In this document: one piece after another, positions 38,994 through 47,008 of the stretch | Position numbering within the stretch: the stretch's first letter is position 1 | Layout of the letters: every line of letters starts with the position of its first letter | From: Clostridia bacterium | GTDB taxonomy: Bacteria; Bacillota; Clostridia; UBA1381 | Direction of reading: 5' to 3' | NCBI GenBank assembly: GCA_017935675.1 | Contig: JAGBHE010000064.1 | Coordinates: 1 to 64,000, forward strand | DNA: 64,000 nucleotides | Program-made: the position numbers and the translations under genes | The notes under the pieces: generated by a model | Seen by the model: only the letters and a program-made list of their open reading frames with translations | Told to the model about the DNA's origin: nothing | Databases searched by the model: none

Positions 38994-39131
38994 TACATTG
39001 ATGAAAAAAATTGGTTATTATGTTGAAACATATCAATAATTATTAATATTTTCCCCATTTCTTAAGGCGGCGGCACAATGGGCGTTTTTGTCCTCTGCAT
39101 AATATTTTTTTATCTTTTCTGATATTTTATA

Positions 39132-39160
39132 TTGCAAAAATAAATAGAATGTGATATAAT
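39132..39160 (+). promoter_or_regulatory. Promoter of the rnf operon
   Basis: TTGCAA (39132-39137), 17 bases, TATAAT (39155-39160), about 98 bases before rnfC. The leader contains a GC-rich dyad (CCGCGGCATTGCGG) just before the ribosome site. Confidence 0.8.
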
Positions 39161-39258
39161 GTTCAGGTAGTGTGTCCGCGGCAGGATACGTACGGCACAC
39201 GGTAATTTTTACAAAAAAAACGCAGCCGCGGCATTGCGGCGGCAGATAGGAGAGTACC

Positions 39259-40584
39259 ATGTCTTATACATTTAAAGGCGGACTGCATATAACAGACCAC
39301 AAGGAGCTGACAAACTCCCTGAAAACCGTTCGTCTGCCTGATTATCCGGAGCATATTTTCCCGCTTCAGCAGCATATCGGGGCAGTGCTTAAACCGATTG
39401 TAAAGGTTGGAGATACGGTGCAGGTCGGACAGAAGTTAGCTGACAGCGATGCTTTTTTGTCCGTGCCGGTACACAGCTCGGTCTCAGGCAAGGTCAGTGC
39501 CATAAGGCACCGGCTGCATCCGTCAGGAGATAAAATTGACGCAGTGTTTGTGGAAAACGATATGCAGTATACCGTTCACGAAAGCGTCAGGCCGATTGAA
39601 GACTATATGTCAAAATCAAAGGATGAGCTTCTTTCTGTAATACGTGAAAAGGGGCTTGTAGGAATGGGCGGAGCCGGATTTCCTACTTTTGTAAAGCTTA
39701 ATCCTAAGCAGAAAATCGATTATATTATTCTTAACGGAGCGGAATGTGAACCGTATATAACGGCTGACCACAGGCGTATGCTTGAGAGTCCGTCCCAGAT
39801 TTTATCCGGACTCAGGATTGCAATGAAGGTTCTCGGACTTTCAAAGGGATATATAGGTATAGAGGAAAATAAACCCGACTGTGCGGCAGCTCTTGAAAAG
39901 GCTCTCGGCGGCAAGGGTGATATAGAGATAAGAATGCTTAAAACAAAGTATCCTCAGGGTGCCGAAAAGCAGCTTATACACGCAATAACAAAGCGAAGCG
40001 TGCCGTCAGGCAAGCTTCCGGCAGATGTTGGTGCGGTTGTTATGAACGTTGATACCGCATATGACCTTTGGAACGCATTTGAGAACGGAATGCCGGTTAC
40101 ACGGCGTATAATCACCGTAAGCGGCGACTGTGTGAAAAATCCCGTAAATTTTGAAGCCCCGATCGGCATACCCTTTGAGTTTTTGTTTGAGCAGGCAGGC
40201 GGGTTTACGGAAGCTCCGAAAAAGGTTATTGCCGGCGGCCCGATGATGGGTACGGCACAGTATAATCTTAAGCCGCCTACGATTAAAACGACCTCATCTC
40301 TTCTTGCATTTCATAAAATAGATGATATATACAGCAGCGAAACTCCGTGTATCAGATGCGGAAAATGCGTTGAGCATTGTCCTATGCATCTGATGCCGCT
40401 GAATATAAATAAGCTTTCGATTGCAAAGAATTATGAGCTCGCGGAGAAGTACCATATTCTCGACTGTATTGAGTGCGGCTTGTGCTCATATATCTGTCCT
40501 TCAAAGAGAAATCTTCTTCATAATATACGTGTCGGGAAGCAGGCAATAACAGCAATTAAACGCGCAAAAAAGTCCGGGTCTTAA
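39259..40584 (+). CDS. rnfC: Rnf complex subunit C, NADH-binding
   Basis: The 441-residue cytoplasmic subunit receives or delivers electrons at NAD. It has the N-terminal barrel-sandwich domain (PVHSSVSGKVSAIRHRLH), the flavin/NADH-binding glycine loop (GLVGMGGAGFPTFVKL) and two 4Fe-4S motifs near residues 364 and 402 (CIRCGKCVEHCP; CIECGLCSYICPS). The length is typical of the short clostridial form. AGGAGAG precedes the ATG. It is the first gene of a complete rnfCDGEAB set, which couples ferredoxin oxidation by NAD to export of Na+ or H+. Confidence 0.97.
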   Translation: MSYTFKGGLHITDHKELTNSLKTVRLPDYPEHIFPLQQHIGAVLKPIVKVGDTVQVGQKLADSDAFLSVPVHSSVSGKVSAIRHRLHPSGDKIDAVFVENDMQYTVHESVRPIEDYMSKSKDELLSVIREKGLVGMGGAGFPTFVKLNPKQKIDYIILNGAECEPYITADHRRMLESPSQILSGLRIAMKVLGLSKGYIGIEENKPDCAAALEKALGGKGDIEIRMLKTKYPQGAEKQLIHAITKRSVPSGKLPADVGAVVMNVDTAYDLWNAFENGMPVTRRIITVSGDCVKNPVNFEAPIGIPFEFLFEQAGGFTEAPKKVIAGGPMMGTAQYNLKPPTIKTTSSLLAFHKIDDIYSSETPCIRCGKCVEHCPMHLMPLNINKLSIAKNYELAEKYHILDCIECGLCSYICPSKRNLLHNIRVGKQAITAIKRAKKSGS

Positions 40585-40617
40585 GATTTTTTGCACAGGA
40601 AAGGAATGAATGTAAAG

Positions 40618-41583
40618 ATGGAAAAGCTTATAGTGTCTTCATCCCCTCATATACACACAGATAATACTGTAAGCAAGGTGATGGGCGATGTGCTGATTGC
40701 GCTTGTGCCGGCATGTATTGCAGGGGTTTTATTCTTTGGCTTCAGAAGCGCCGTTGTTATACTTACAGCGGTTGCTGCATGTATTATTTTTGAATGGCTA
40801 TTTCAGAAGGCAACTCACCGTGAAACGACGGTGTCCGATTTGAGCGCCGCTGTGACCGGTGTGCTCCTCGGGCTTAATCTTCCGGTATCTATTCCATTGT
40901 GGATGGTACTTGTAGGATCTGCATTTGCGATAATAATAGTGAAACAGCTTTACGGCGGACTCGGGAAAAACTTTCTCAATCCCGCTCTTGCAGGGCGCTG
41001 CTTTATGCTGATAGCATGGGCAGGTGCAATGACAGCTTTTACTCCTGCCGCGTTTTCGGGAGTGGACGCGGTTACGAGCGCCACACCTCTTGCAATAATG
41101 AAAAACGGAGCGGAGGGAGTAATGCCGTCGCTTATGATGGCGTTTCTTGGTGCAAAGGGCGGTTCAATAGGTGAAACCTCCGGGCTTTGCCTGCTGATTG
41201 GTTTTATATATCTTCTTGTACGCCGCGTTATCGATTGCAGAATATCTCTCACTTATATATTATCATTTGCAATTCTGACATTTTTATTCGGAAACAACGG
41301 AAATATGTCAAAGCTTTATTATACAGCTATGCAGGTGCTTACCGGTGGTCTGCTGCTTGGAGCGTTTTTTATGGCGACTGATTATGTAACTACGCCGACA
41401 ACGCCGAAGGGTCACATCATTTTCGGTCTCGGCTGCGGTATACTCACATTTCTGATAAGACGCTTCGGCGGATACCCTGAAGGTGTTTCCTTTTCGATTC
41501 TTCTTATGAACGTTGCGTCTCCGCTTATTGAGACGGCTACCATGCCTAAGGTGTTTGGTACGGAAGGAGGCAAATCAAAATGA
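40618..41583 (+). CDS. rnfD: Rnf complex subunit D, flavin-carrying membrane protein
   Basis: The 321-residue membrane protein has about nine predicted helices and the covalent-FMN region VDAVTSATPLAIMK, as well as the helix GLGKNFLNPALAGRCF typical of RnfD/NqrB. Homologues begin near LIVSSSPHI, so the ATG at 40618 is preferred to those at 40606 or the TTG at 40591; AGGAAAGG is the only ribosome site, 12 bases upstream. It overlaps rnfG by four bases (ATGA). Confidence 0.95.
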   Translation: MEKLIVSSSPHIHTDNTVSKVMGDVLIALVPACIAGVLFFGFRSAVVILTAVAACIIFEWLFQKATHRETTVSDLSAAVTGVLLGLNLPVSIPLWMVLVGSAFAIIIVKQLYGGLGKNFLNPALAGRCFMLIAWAGAMTAFTPAAFSGVDAVTSATPLAIMKNGAEGVMPSLMMAFLGAKGGSIGETSGLCLLIGFIYLLVRRVIDCRISLTYILSFAILTFLFGNNGNMSKLYYTAMQVLTGGLLLGAFFMATDYVTTPTTPKGHIIFGLGCGILTFLIRRFGGYPEGVSFSILLMNVASPLIETATMPKVFGTEGGKSK

Positions 41584-42140
41584 AAAATGCAAAGGAAATA
41601 ATCAGAGTCGGATTGATTCTTTTTGTTATAACGGCGCTGTCTGCTTTGCTGCTTGCATTTGTGAACAAGAAAACCGCTCCGCTTATCGAGGAAAATAACA
41701 GAATAAAAACAGAAAATTCCATGCGCACGGTTCTGAGCGATGCCGAAAGCTTTGAAAAGCTTGATTTTGAGGGTGAAGGTGTTGTTGAGGCATATGCGGC
41801 AAAATCAGGCTCGGATATTGTAGGTGTTTGTGTTGTTACTGAGGCAAACGGCTACGGCGGTGCAATCAGAGTTGTTACGGGTGTTTCGGCAGATAACAAG
41901 GTGACGGGCATTGATATATTGAGCCACAGCGAAACGCCGGGGCTCGGTGCAAATGCCACCGGCGACAGCTTTAAATCTCAATATGCCGGAAAAGCGGCAG
42001 GTATCGGTGTTTCGAAGGGCACGGCAAAGGATAATGAAATAAATGCCATGTCCGGAGCGACAATCACTTCAAAGGCAGTTACCGCCGCTGTTAATACGGC
42101 GCTTGAAGCTGCCGGAGAAATTCTTAAGGAGGCGAAATAA
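41580..42140 (+). CDS. rnfG: Rnf complex subunit G, FMN protein
   Basis: The 186-residue protein has one N-terminal membrane helix and an extracytoplasmic domain with the covalent flavin motif NAMSGATITSKAV, where the threonine after SGA carries FMN in characterised homologues. GLGANATGDSFKSQY is also a family signature. Its start overlaps the rnfD stop, indicating translational coupling. Confidence 0.96.
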   Translation: MKNAKEIIRVGLILFVITALSALLLAFVNKKTAPLIEENNRIKTENSMRTVLSDAESFEKLDFEGEGVVEAYAAKSGSDIVGVCVVTEANGYGGAIRVVTGVSADNKVTGIDILSHSETPGLGANATGDSFKSQYAGKAAGIGVSKGTAKDNEINAMSGATITSKAVTAAVNTALEAAGEILKEAK

Positions 42141-42141
42141 A

Positions 42142-42744
42142 ATGAAGGGTACTGAAATAATCAAAAACGGGCTTTTAAAGGAAAACCCGACATTTGTTCA
42201 GCTTCTTGGAATGTGTCCGACCCTTGCCGTAACAACATCTCTGAAAAACGGACTTGGAATGGGTCTTTCGGCTACTGCGGTGCTTATTGCTTCAAATGTA
42301 ATAATATCTCTTCTCCGAAAGCTTATTCCCGATAAAATCAGAATTGCGGCATATATTGTAATAATAGCAACGGCTGTCACACTTATTCAGATGGCTTTGA
42401 ATGCGTATTTACCGGATCTTGCCGAATCCCTCGGCATTTTCATACCGCTTATAGTTGTAAACTGTATCATTCTTGCAAGGGCAGAGTCCTTTGCGTCAAA
42501 AAATCCGGTAGGAAAATCCGCACTTGACGGACTGGGCATGGGACTTGGCTTTACGGGAGCGCTTTGCATAATATCTGTTATCAGAGAGTTTTTCGGAGCC
42601 GGAACTATCTGGGGAATAGAGCTTTACGGAAATGTTATCAAGCCTGCATCAATTGTAATATTGGCGCCGGGAGGCTTTATTGTTCTCGGTCTGATTATCG
42701 GTGCGATAAACGCTATTGTCGGAAAGGTCGGTGAAAAGAAATGA
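42142..42744 (+). CDS. rnfE: Rnf complex subunit E, membrane protein
   Basis: The 200-residue protein has six predicted membrane helices. [19 protein letters not shown] at the N-terminus and AINAIVGK near the end fit RnfE/NqrD; the conserved cysteine of GMC and the one in [10 protein letters not shown] are likely ligands of the intramembrane iron site shared with RnfA. AAGGAGG at 42126-42132 fixes the start at 42142 despite an open frame upstream. It overlaps rnfA by four bases. Confidence 0.95.
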   Translation: MKGTEIIKNGLLKENPTFVQLLGMCPTLAVTTSLKNGLGMGLSATAVLIASNVIISLLRKLIPDKIRIAAYIVIIATAVTLIQMALNAYLPDLAESLGIFIPLIVVNCIILARAESFASKNPVGKSALDGLGMGLGFTGALCIISVIREFFGAGTIWGIELYGNVIKPASIVILAPGGFIVLGLIIGAINAIVGKVGEKK

Positions 42745-43322
42745 TAAAAGAAATTATTTCTATACTGATTGCAGCGCTTCTTACAGAAAATTTTGTCATG
42801 GTTAAATTCTACGGCATATGCCCGTTCCTGGGAGTTTCAAAAAAGGTTGAAACCGCTGTCGGAATGGGAATGGCGGTAACCTTTGTTATGGCGATAGCTT
42901 CAATGTTTACTTGGCTTGTAAATCATTTTCTGCTTGAGCGCTTCGGTCTTGAATATCTCCAGACCATAGCATTTATTCTTATAATAGCGGGTCTTGTTCA
43001 ATTTGTGGAAATGTTTGTAAAAAAATCACTTCCTGCACTTTACAATGCCCTCGGAATATATCTGCCGCTTATTACGACAAACTGCGCCGTGCTCGGCGTT
43101 ACGCTGCTGAACGTTCAGAACGGCTATGGATTTATAATGTCCTTCCTTTACGGAACCTTTGCCGCGCTGGGCTTTACTTTAGCAATTGTTCTGATGGCGG
43201 GCATACGTGAGTTCCTGGACGAAAATTCGGTTGTCCGTTCCTTCAGAGGTTTCCCGATAGCCCTTATAACCGCAGGTCTGATGGCTGTTGCGTTCATGGG
43301 ATTTTCAGGATTCTCAATATGA
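42741..43322 (+). CDS. rnfA: Rnf complex subunit A, membrane protein
   Basis: The 193-residue subunit has six membrane helices and is related to RnfE but inserted in opposite orientation. [20 protein letters not shown] and [18 protein letters not shown] carry the cysteines that complete the 2Fe-2S centre between RnfA and RnfE in known structures. The usual family length is 190-195 residues. Confidence 0.96.
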   Translation: MIKEIISILIAALLTENFVMVKFYGICPFLGVSKKVETAVGMGMAVTFVMAIASMFTWLVNHFLLERFGLEYLQTIAFILIIAGLVQFVEMFVKKSLPALYNALGIYLPLITTNCAVLGVTLLNVQNGYGFIMSFLYGTFAALGFTLAIVLMAGIREFLDENSVVRSFRGFPIALITAGLMAVAFMGFSGFSI

Positions 43323-43368
43323 TGACGGGCTTTCAGCGTTTATTGAAAGAAAGGAGCAGTCTTAAAAA

Positions 43369-44178
43369 ATGAAAGAAATAATTATACCTGTTCTCATAGT
43401 CGGAGGTCTTGGACTCCTTTTCGGACTTCTGCTTGCTTTTGCATCATATATTTTTGCTGTGAAGCAGGATGACAGGGTAGAAAAAATAAGCAAGGTTTTG
43501 CCCGGAGCAAACTGCGGAGCCTGCGGTTATGCCGGATGCGCGGCATACGCGGCGGCTGTCGTCGAAAACGGAGCGCCGGTTAATGCGTGCTCGGTCGGAA
43601 AGGCTGCCGTCGCGGAAAAGGTTGCCGATATAATGGGTGTAAAAGCCGAAGCGGCAGCAGAGCGGGTTGCGCATGTAAAGTGCCGCGGCACTTGTGAAAA
43701 TACAACCGCAAAGTATGACTATGTAGGAGTTCAGGACTGTACGGCGCTTTCAAAGCTTGCCGGAGGTCAGAAGCACTGCCGTAATGCCTGTTTAGGCTTC
43801 GGCACCTGCACTACCGTGTGCGCTTTTGACGCCATCTCGGTTCATGACGGCGTTGCCTCAGTCAATGAGGAGCTTTGTACAGGCTGCGGCGCCTGCATGG
43901 GGGTTTGTCCCCATCACGTAATTGAGCTTATACCAAAATCCGCAAAGGTAAGGGTAAACTGTTCAAATATTGAAAAGGGACAATCAGCAAACAGGCACTG
44001 CAAGGCGAGCTGTATCGGCTGCAGAATGTGCGAAAAGGTATGTGAATCCGACGCTATACACGTATCGGATAATGTTGCAAGTATTGATTATTCAAAATGT
44101 ACCTTCTGCGGCAAATGCTCTGAGAAGTGCCCCAAAAAGGTTATCAGCATAAAGGATAATTTGTCATCTGATGAATAA
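43369..44178 (+). CDS. rnfB: Rnf complex subunit B, ferredoxin-type electron-entry protein
   Basis: The 269-residue protein has one N-terminal membrane helix, a 4Fe-4S domain with the motif LPGANCGACGYAGC, then several ferredoxin-like clusters (CRNACLGFGTCTTVC; CTGCGACMGVCP; CIGCRMCEKVC; CTFCGKCSEKCPK). It accepts electrons from reduced ferredoxin on the cytoplasmic side. The gene follows rnfA by 46 bases and is the last of the operon; a bidirectional terminator comes 30 bases later. Confidence 0.96.
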   Translation: MKEIIIPVLIVGGLGLLFGLLLAFASYIFAVKQDDRVEKISKVLPGANCGACGYAGCAAYAAAVVENGAPVNACSVGKAAVAEKVADIMGVKAEAAAERVAHVKCRGTCENTTAKYDYVGVQDCTALSKLAGGQKHCRNACLGFGTCTTVCAFDAISVHDGVASVNEELCTGCGACMGVCPHHVIELIPKSAKVRVNCSNIEKGQSANRHCKASCIGCRMCEKVCESDAIHVSDNVASIDYSKCTFCGKCSEKCPKKVISIKDNLSSDE

Positions 44179-44208
44179 GATTTTTGACAAAAACAACATT
44201 GAATAAAG

Positions 44209-44248
44209 AAAACGGATGCCGTTTCAGCTGTGACGCGGCATCCGTTTT
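44209..44248. terminator. Bidirectional terminator between rnfB and thioredoxin
   Basis: AAAACGGATGCCG (44209-44221) and CGGCATCCGTTTT (44236-44248) form a 13-bp perfect stem with A- and T-runs at its base, so it can terminate the convergent rnf and thioredoxin transcripts. Confidence 0.9.
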
Positions 44249-44251
44249 AAA

Positions 44252-44554
44252 TTAAAGGAGCTTCAGAATATCTGCCTTTGAGATTACACCGACAGACCTG
44301 TTTGTTTCCTTTCCGTTTTTGAGAACAACAAGGGTTGGTATGCTCATTATACCGAATTTCATTGCAAGCTCCTGTTCATCGTCAATGTTCACCTTGCAAA
44401 CCTTAAGCTCCGCGTTTTCTTCCGCTACTTCGTCAACAGTCGGTGAAAGCATTTTGCACGGACCGCACCATGAAGCCCAGAAATCAATTAAAACAGTTTC
44501 AGAAACTGAGGTTTCCTGCTCAAAATTTGTTTTTGTAAGCTCTGTTACTTTCAT
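44252..44554 (-). CDS. trxA: Thioredoxin
   Basis: A 100-residue single-domain thioredoxin with the active site FWASWCGPCKML, the cis-proline segment IMSIPTLVVLKNG and the usual length. It reduces protein disulfides in the cytoplasm. It lies 15 bases downstream of the alcohol dehydrogenase gene in the same direction and may share its transcript; no reductase gene is nearby. Confidence 0.96.
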   Translation of the reverse strand: MKVTELTKTNFEQETSVSETVLIDFWASWCGPCKMLSPTVDEVAEENAELKVCKVNIDDEQELAMKFGIMSIPTLVVLKNGKETNRSVGVISKADILKLL

Positions 44555-44569
44555 TATAATCTTCCTTTC

Positions 44570-45733
44570 TTACATACAAGATTTATATATTTCAATTATG
44601 TCCGTTTCAGACATGGGTTCATACGCATTTTCCATGCCTTCTTCAAAGGATTTTCGCGCCATGTCTTCAATATGCTCGGTACCGACGCCGAGCTCGGACA
44701 GAGTTGCAGGTATGCCTATGGAGCAGAAAAATTCTGCGGTGCGCCCGGCGGCTTCTTCAGCTATCTGTACATCCGGGAGCGCTGCGTCTATTCCGAGAAC
44801 GTTAACACCGTATGATACAAGCTTTGAAATATTATTTCTTCGTATAAGAAATTTCATCCATGCCGGCGTCAGAACGGCAAGTCCTGCACCGTGTGTTATA
44901 TCGTAGTATGCGCTCAGCTGATGCTCCATTGAATGACATGACCACGGTTCAGGCTTTCCGCAGCCTGTAAGACCGTTAATTGCAAGGGAGGATGCCCACA
45001 AAAGATTTGCTCTTGCTTCATAATCCTCCGGATTATCTACGGCTTTTTTCCCGCATTCTATACATATTTTAAGTAAGGCTTCGGAAATACCGTCCTGTAC
45101 AAGCGTTCCCTCTGCACGGCTGAAATATACCTCAAAAATGTGACTCATTATATCGGCAGTTCCCGATGCCGTCTGAAATTTTGAAACGGTAAAGGTATAT
45201 TCCGGGTCGAGTACGGAGCAAACAGGCTTTACTCTGTCATCGTGAAGAGCTTTTTTATCGTTGACAGACATGTTTGAAATAACGGCGTTTCCGTTCATTT
45301 CCGTCCCCGTTGCCGCCAAGGTTATGACATCAAACACCGGAAGACAGCTTTTAACCTTGCTTCCGTCAAGTATTATATCCCATGGGTCACCGTCGTAGCT
45401 GACAGCCGCGGCAATAACCTTTGCGCAGTCAACAGTGCTTCCGCCGCCGGCTGCCACAACGCCGCCGAGCTTATGCTCCCGGCAAAGCCTTACGCCCTCG
45501 CGGACGGATTCGATTTTAGGATTCGGTTCAACTCCCGGAAGCTCTTTGCAGCTTATGCCGTTTTCTTTAAAAAGATTTGTAATTTTTTCATAAAGACCTG
45601 TTTTTTTAATGCTTCCTCCGCCGTAAACAAACAAAACATTATCTGAATGCTTTAGTATTTCCGCAGGGAGATTTTTTATTGAACCTTTCCCGAAAAATAT
45701 TTTTGTGGGTGCATAAAACATAAAATTTTCCAT
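44570..45733 (-). CDS. Iron-containing alcohol dehydrogenase, butanol dehydrogenase type
   Basis: The 387-residue enzyme belongs to family III alcohol dehydrogenases: nucleotide-binding VYGGGSIKKTGLYEK and AAGGGSTVDCAKVIAA, and metal-binding histidines in HSMEHQLSAYYDITHGAG. It resembles the BdhA/YqhD group, which reduces aldehydes to alcohols with NAD(P)H. GGAGG at the proper distance supports ATG 45733, 33 bases inside the open frame. It would serve as an electron sink in fermentation, together with Rnf and thioredoxin next to it. Confidence 0.93.
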   Translation of the reverse strand: MENFMFYAPTKIFFGKGSIKNLPAEILKHSDNVLFVYGGGSIKKTGLYEKITNLFKENGISCKELPGVEPNPKIESVREGVRLCREHKLGGVVAAGGGSTVDCAKVIAAAVSYDGDPWDIILDGSKVKSCLPVFDVITLAATGTEMNGNAVISNMSVNDKKALHDDRVKPVCSVLDPEYTFTVSKFQTASGTADIMSHIFEVYFSRAEGTLVQDGISEALLKICIECGKKAVDNPEDYEARANLLWASSLAINGLTGCGKPEPWSCHSMEHQLSAYYDITHGAGLAVLTPAWMKFLIRRNNISKLVSYGVNVLGIDAALPDVQIAEEAAGRTAEFFCSIGIPATLSELGVGTEHIEDMARKSFEEGMENAYEPMSETDIIEIYKSCM

Positions 45734-45852
45734 AATAATCCTCCGTGCCGCCTTTAGGCGGCTCAATCCATAACGTGGAAAAGAAGCAAGCAGGTTGCCT
45801 TCTTGAGGGGCGACGGCGTATGTTGATACTCCGAGTCCCGAAAGGAGGTAAG

Positions 45853-45921
45853 ATGCGCCGCTTATTTTTCACGTTACTACTCCTCATACATATCAGCAAG
45901 TTTTCTTGCGGCAGCGGATAA
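45853..45921 (+). CDS. 22-residue hydrophobic micro-ORF
   Basis: ATG at 45853 encodes MRRLFFTLLLLIHISKFSCG and two more residues, preceded by AAAGGAGGTAAG, a near-perfect ribosome site. The upstream 120 bases contain hairpins (GCCGCC-TTTA-GGCGGC at 45751-45766; AAGAAG-CAA...TTG-CTTCTT at 45780-45803). Half of the ORF overlaps the 3' end of the opposite-strand gene at 45877. A single membrane-spanning peptide is possible, for example of the small-toxin type, but the evidence is only the ribosome site and hydrophobicity. Confidence 0.3.
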   Translation: MRRLFFTLLLLIHISKFSCGSG

Positions 45922-46719
45922 TTGTTTGATACCGTCAAAAACAGTATCCTCCGTAAAATCATTTAAAAAGCAGTCTGCCTCCAATGTGAAATATCCGTTA
46001 TATCCGATTTCCTTCAATGCCCTTACAACTCCGGCAAAATCTATTTTCATGGAAAACGGAATCTGATGCGAGTCATGCCATTGGTCATTGTCATGTATAT
46101 GAAGAGCCTGAAGTCTTTTCCCCAAAGCATGTATCATTTCAGCGGCAGATGTACCGCAGCCGCGCATTTGGGCATGACCGATATCAAGACATGCCACGAA
46201 ATAATCATCATTTACAGCATCTAAATGAGCATTAAAGCTATCCGGAGTAGCACAGGCTGCAAAAGATGCCTCATTTTTCTCTGAATCCCAACCCCACATA
46301 TTTTCCGTTGCAATTTTAACTCCGTGCTCCTTTGCAAAGGGCAGCAGCTCAAAATACATCTCCGCATTCTCGGCAGGCGTTTTATCATTGCCGGGGTGAA
46401 TTACGCAAATTTGCCCTCCCGCCTCTGCTGTGCATTCAATAGCGCGCTTAAGACAGGAGCGTATCTCGGGAGCAAAGCTTGGGAATGGAGCGTGTGACTG
46501 ATTGCAGACAATTCCGTTATCAAGTCCGATCTGCTTTAATTTTCTTGCAAAAGCTAAATAATTGCTTCCCGACAGAGGATGAGCACTTTCCGAAGGCGTT
46601 TCACGCATGCTGAACATAGAAAAATCCCATGCGTCAAAGCCTGCCTTTGCTAAATATTCAATTGTCCGCTCTTCACCTATATGCCGGGCTGAAGAGCTTA
46701 TTTCAGTAGAAATTTTCAT
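45877..46719 (-). CDS. Sugar phosphate isomerase/epimerase-like TIM barrel
   Basis: A 280-residue cytoplasmic protein of the xylose-isomerase-like/AP-endonuclease-2 fold. Metal-ligand positions typical of the family appear as ATENMWGWD (Glu), ACLDIGHAQ (Asp and His), ALHIHDND (His and Asp) and FTLEADCF (Glu). The start ISTEISSSARHIGEE is usual for the family. It probably isomerises or epimerises a sugar or polyol derivative, but substrate is not predictable. It lies upstream of the alcohol dehydrogenase with a 143-base spacer containing the hairpins and the micro-ORF on the other strand. Confidence 0.85.
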   Translation of the reverse strand: MKISTEISSSARHIGEERTIEYLAKAGFDAWDFSMFSMRETPSESAHPLSGSNYLAFARKLKQIGLDNGIVCNQSHAPFPSFAPEIRSCLKRAIECTAEAGGQICVIHPGNDKTPAENAEMYFELLPFAKEHGVKIATENMWGWDSEKNEASFAACATPDSFNAHLDAVNDDYFVACLDIGHAQMRGCGTSAAEMIHALGKRLQALHIHDNDQWHDSHQIPFSMKIDFAGVVRALKEIGYNGYFTLEADCFLNDFTEDTVFDGIKQLSAAARKLADMYEE

Positions 46720-46874
46720 CGTTATACCCCATTAATTTTTGTTATCATTATTATATCACATTTTATAAAAATGTCAATAACAATGTTAAATTTTTATTTG
46801 CCTCTGAGCCCGATTGACTTTTATGCAATATAGTTTCGGGTGCAGCACATTTCTTACGAAACACCGTTCAATAA

Positions 46875-46982
46875 GGGGCAAAGCCCCGTCATTCAACGTT
46901 TCAGTGGGGGATTGTACCCCCACTGAAAAAAGTAAGTGGAACCCGCCGCCTATAGAGGCGGGGGACATCTTGCTTTTAGTTA
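46875..46982. repeat. Cluster of three hairpins, dispersed-repeat remnant
   Basis: Hairpin 1: GGGGC-AAA-GCCCC (46875-46887). Hairpin 2: a perfect 12-bp stem TTTCAGTGGGGG/CCCCCACTGAAA (46899-46928). Hairpin 3: CCGCCT-ATAG-AGGCGG (46946-46961) followed by GGGACAT and TTAGTTA, shared with the inverted repeat at 8079-8134. The 289-base gap 46720-47008 holds these structures and no gene. A row of GC-rich hairpins in AT-rich DNA is typical of the ends of IS200/IS605-like elements, but no transposase is present, so a remnant or non-autonomous element is inferred. Confidence 0.6.
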
Positions 46983-47008
46983 TATTATGCCGTAACAGAT
47001 GTAAATAT

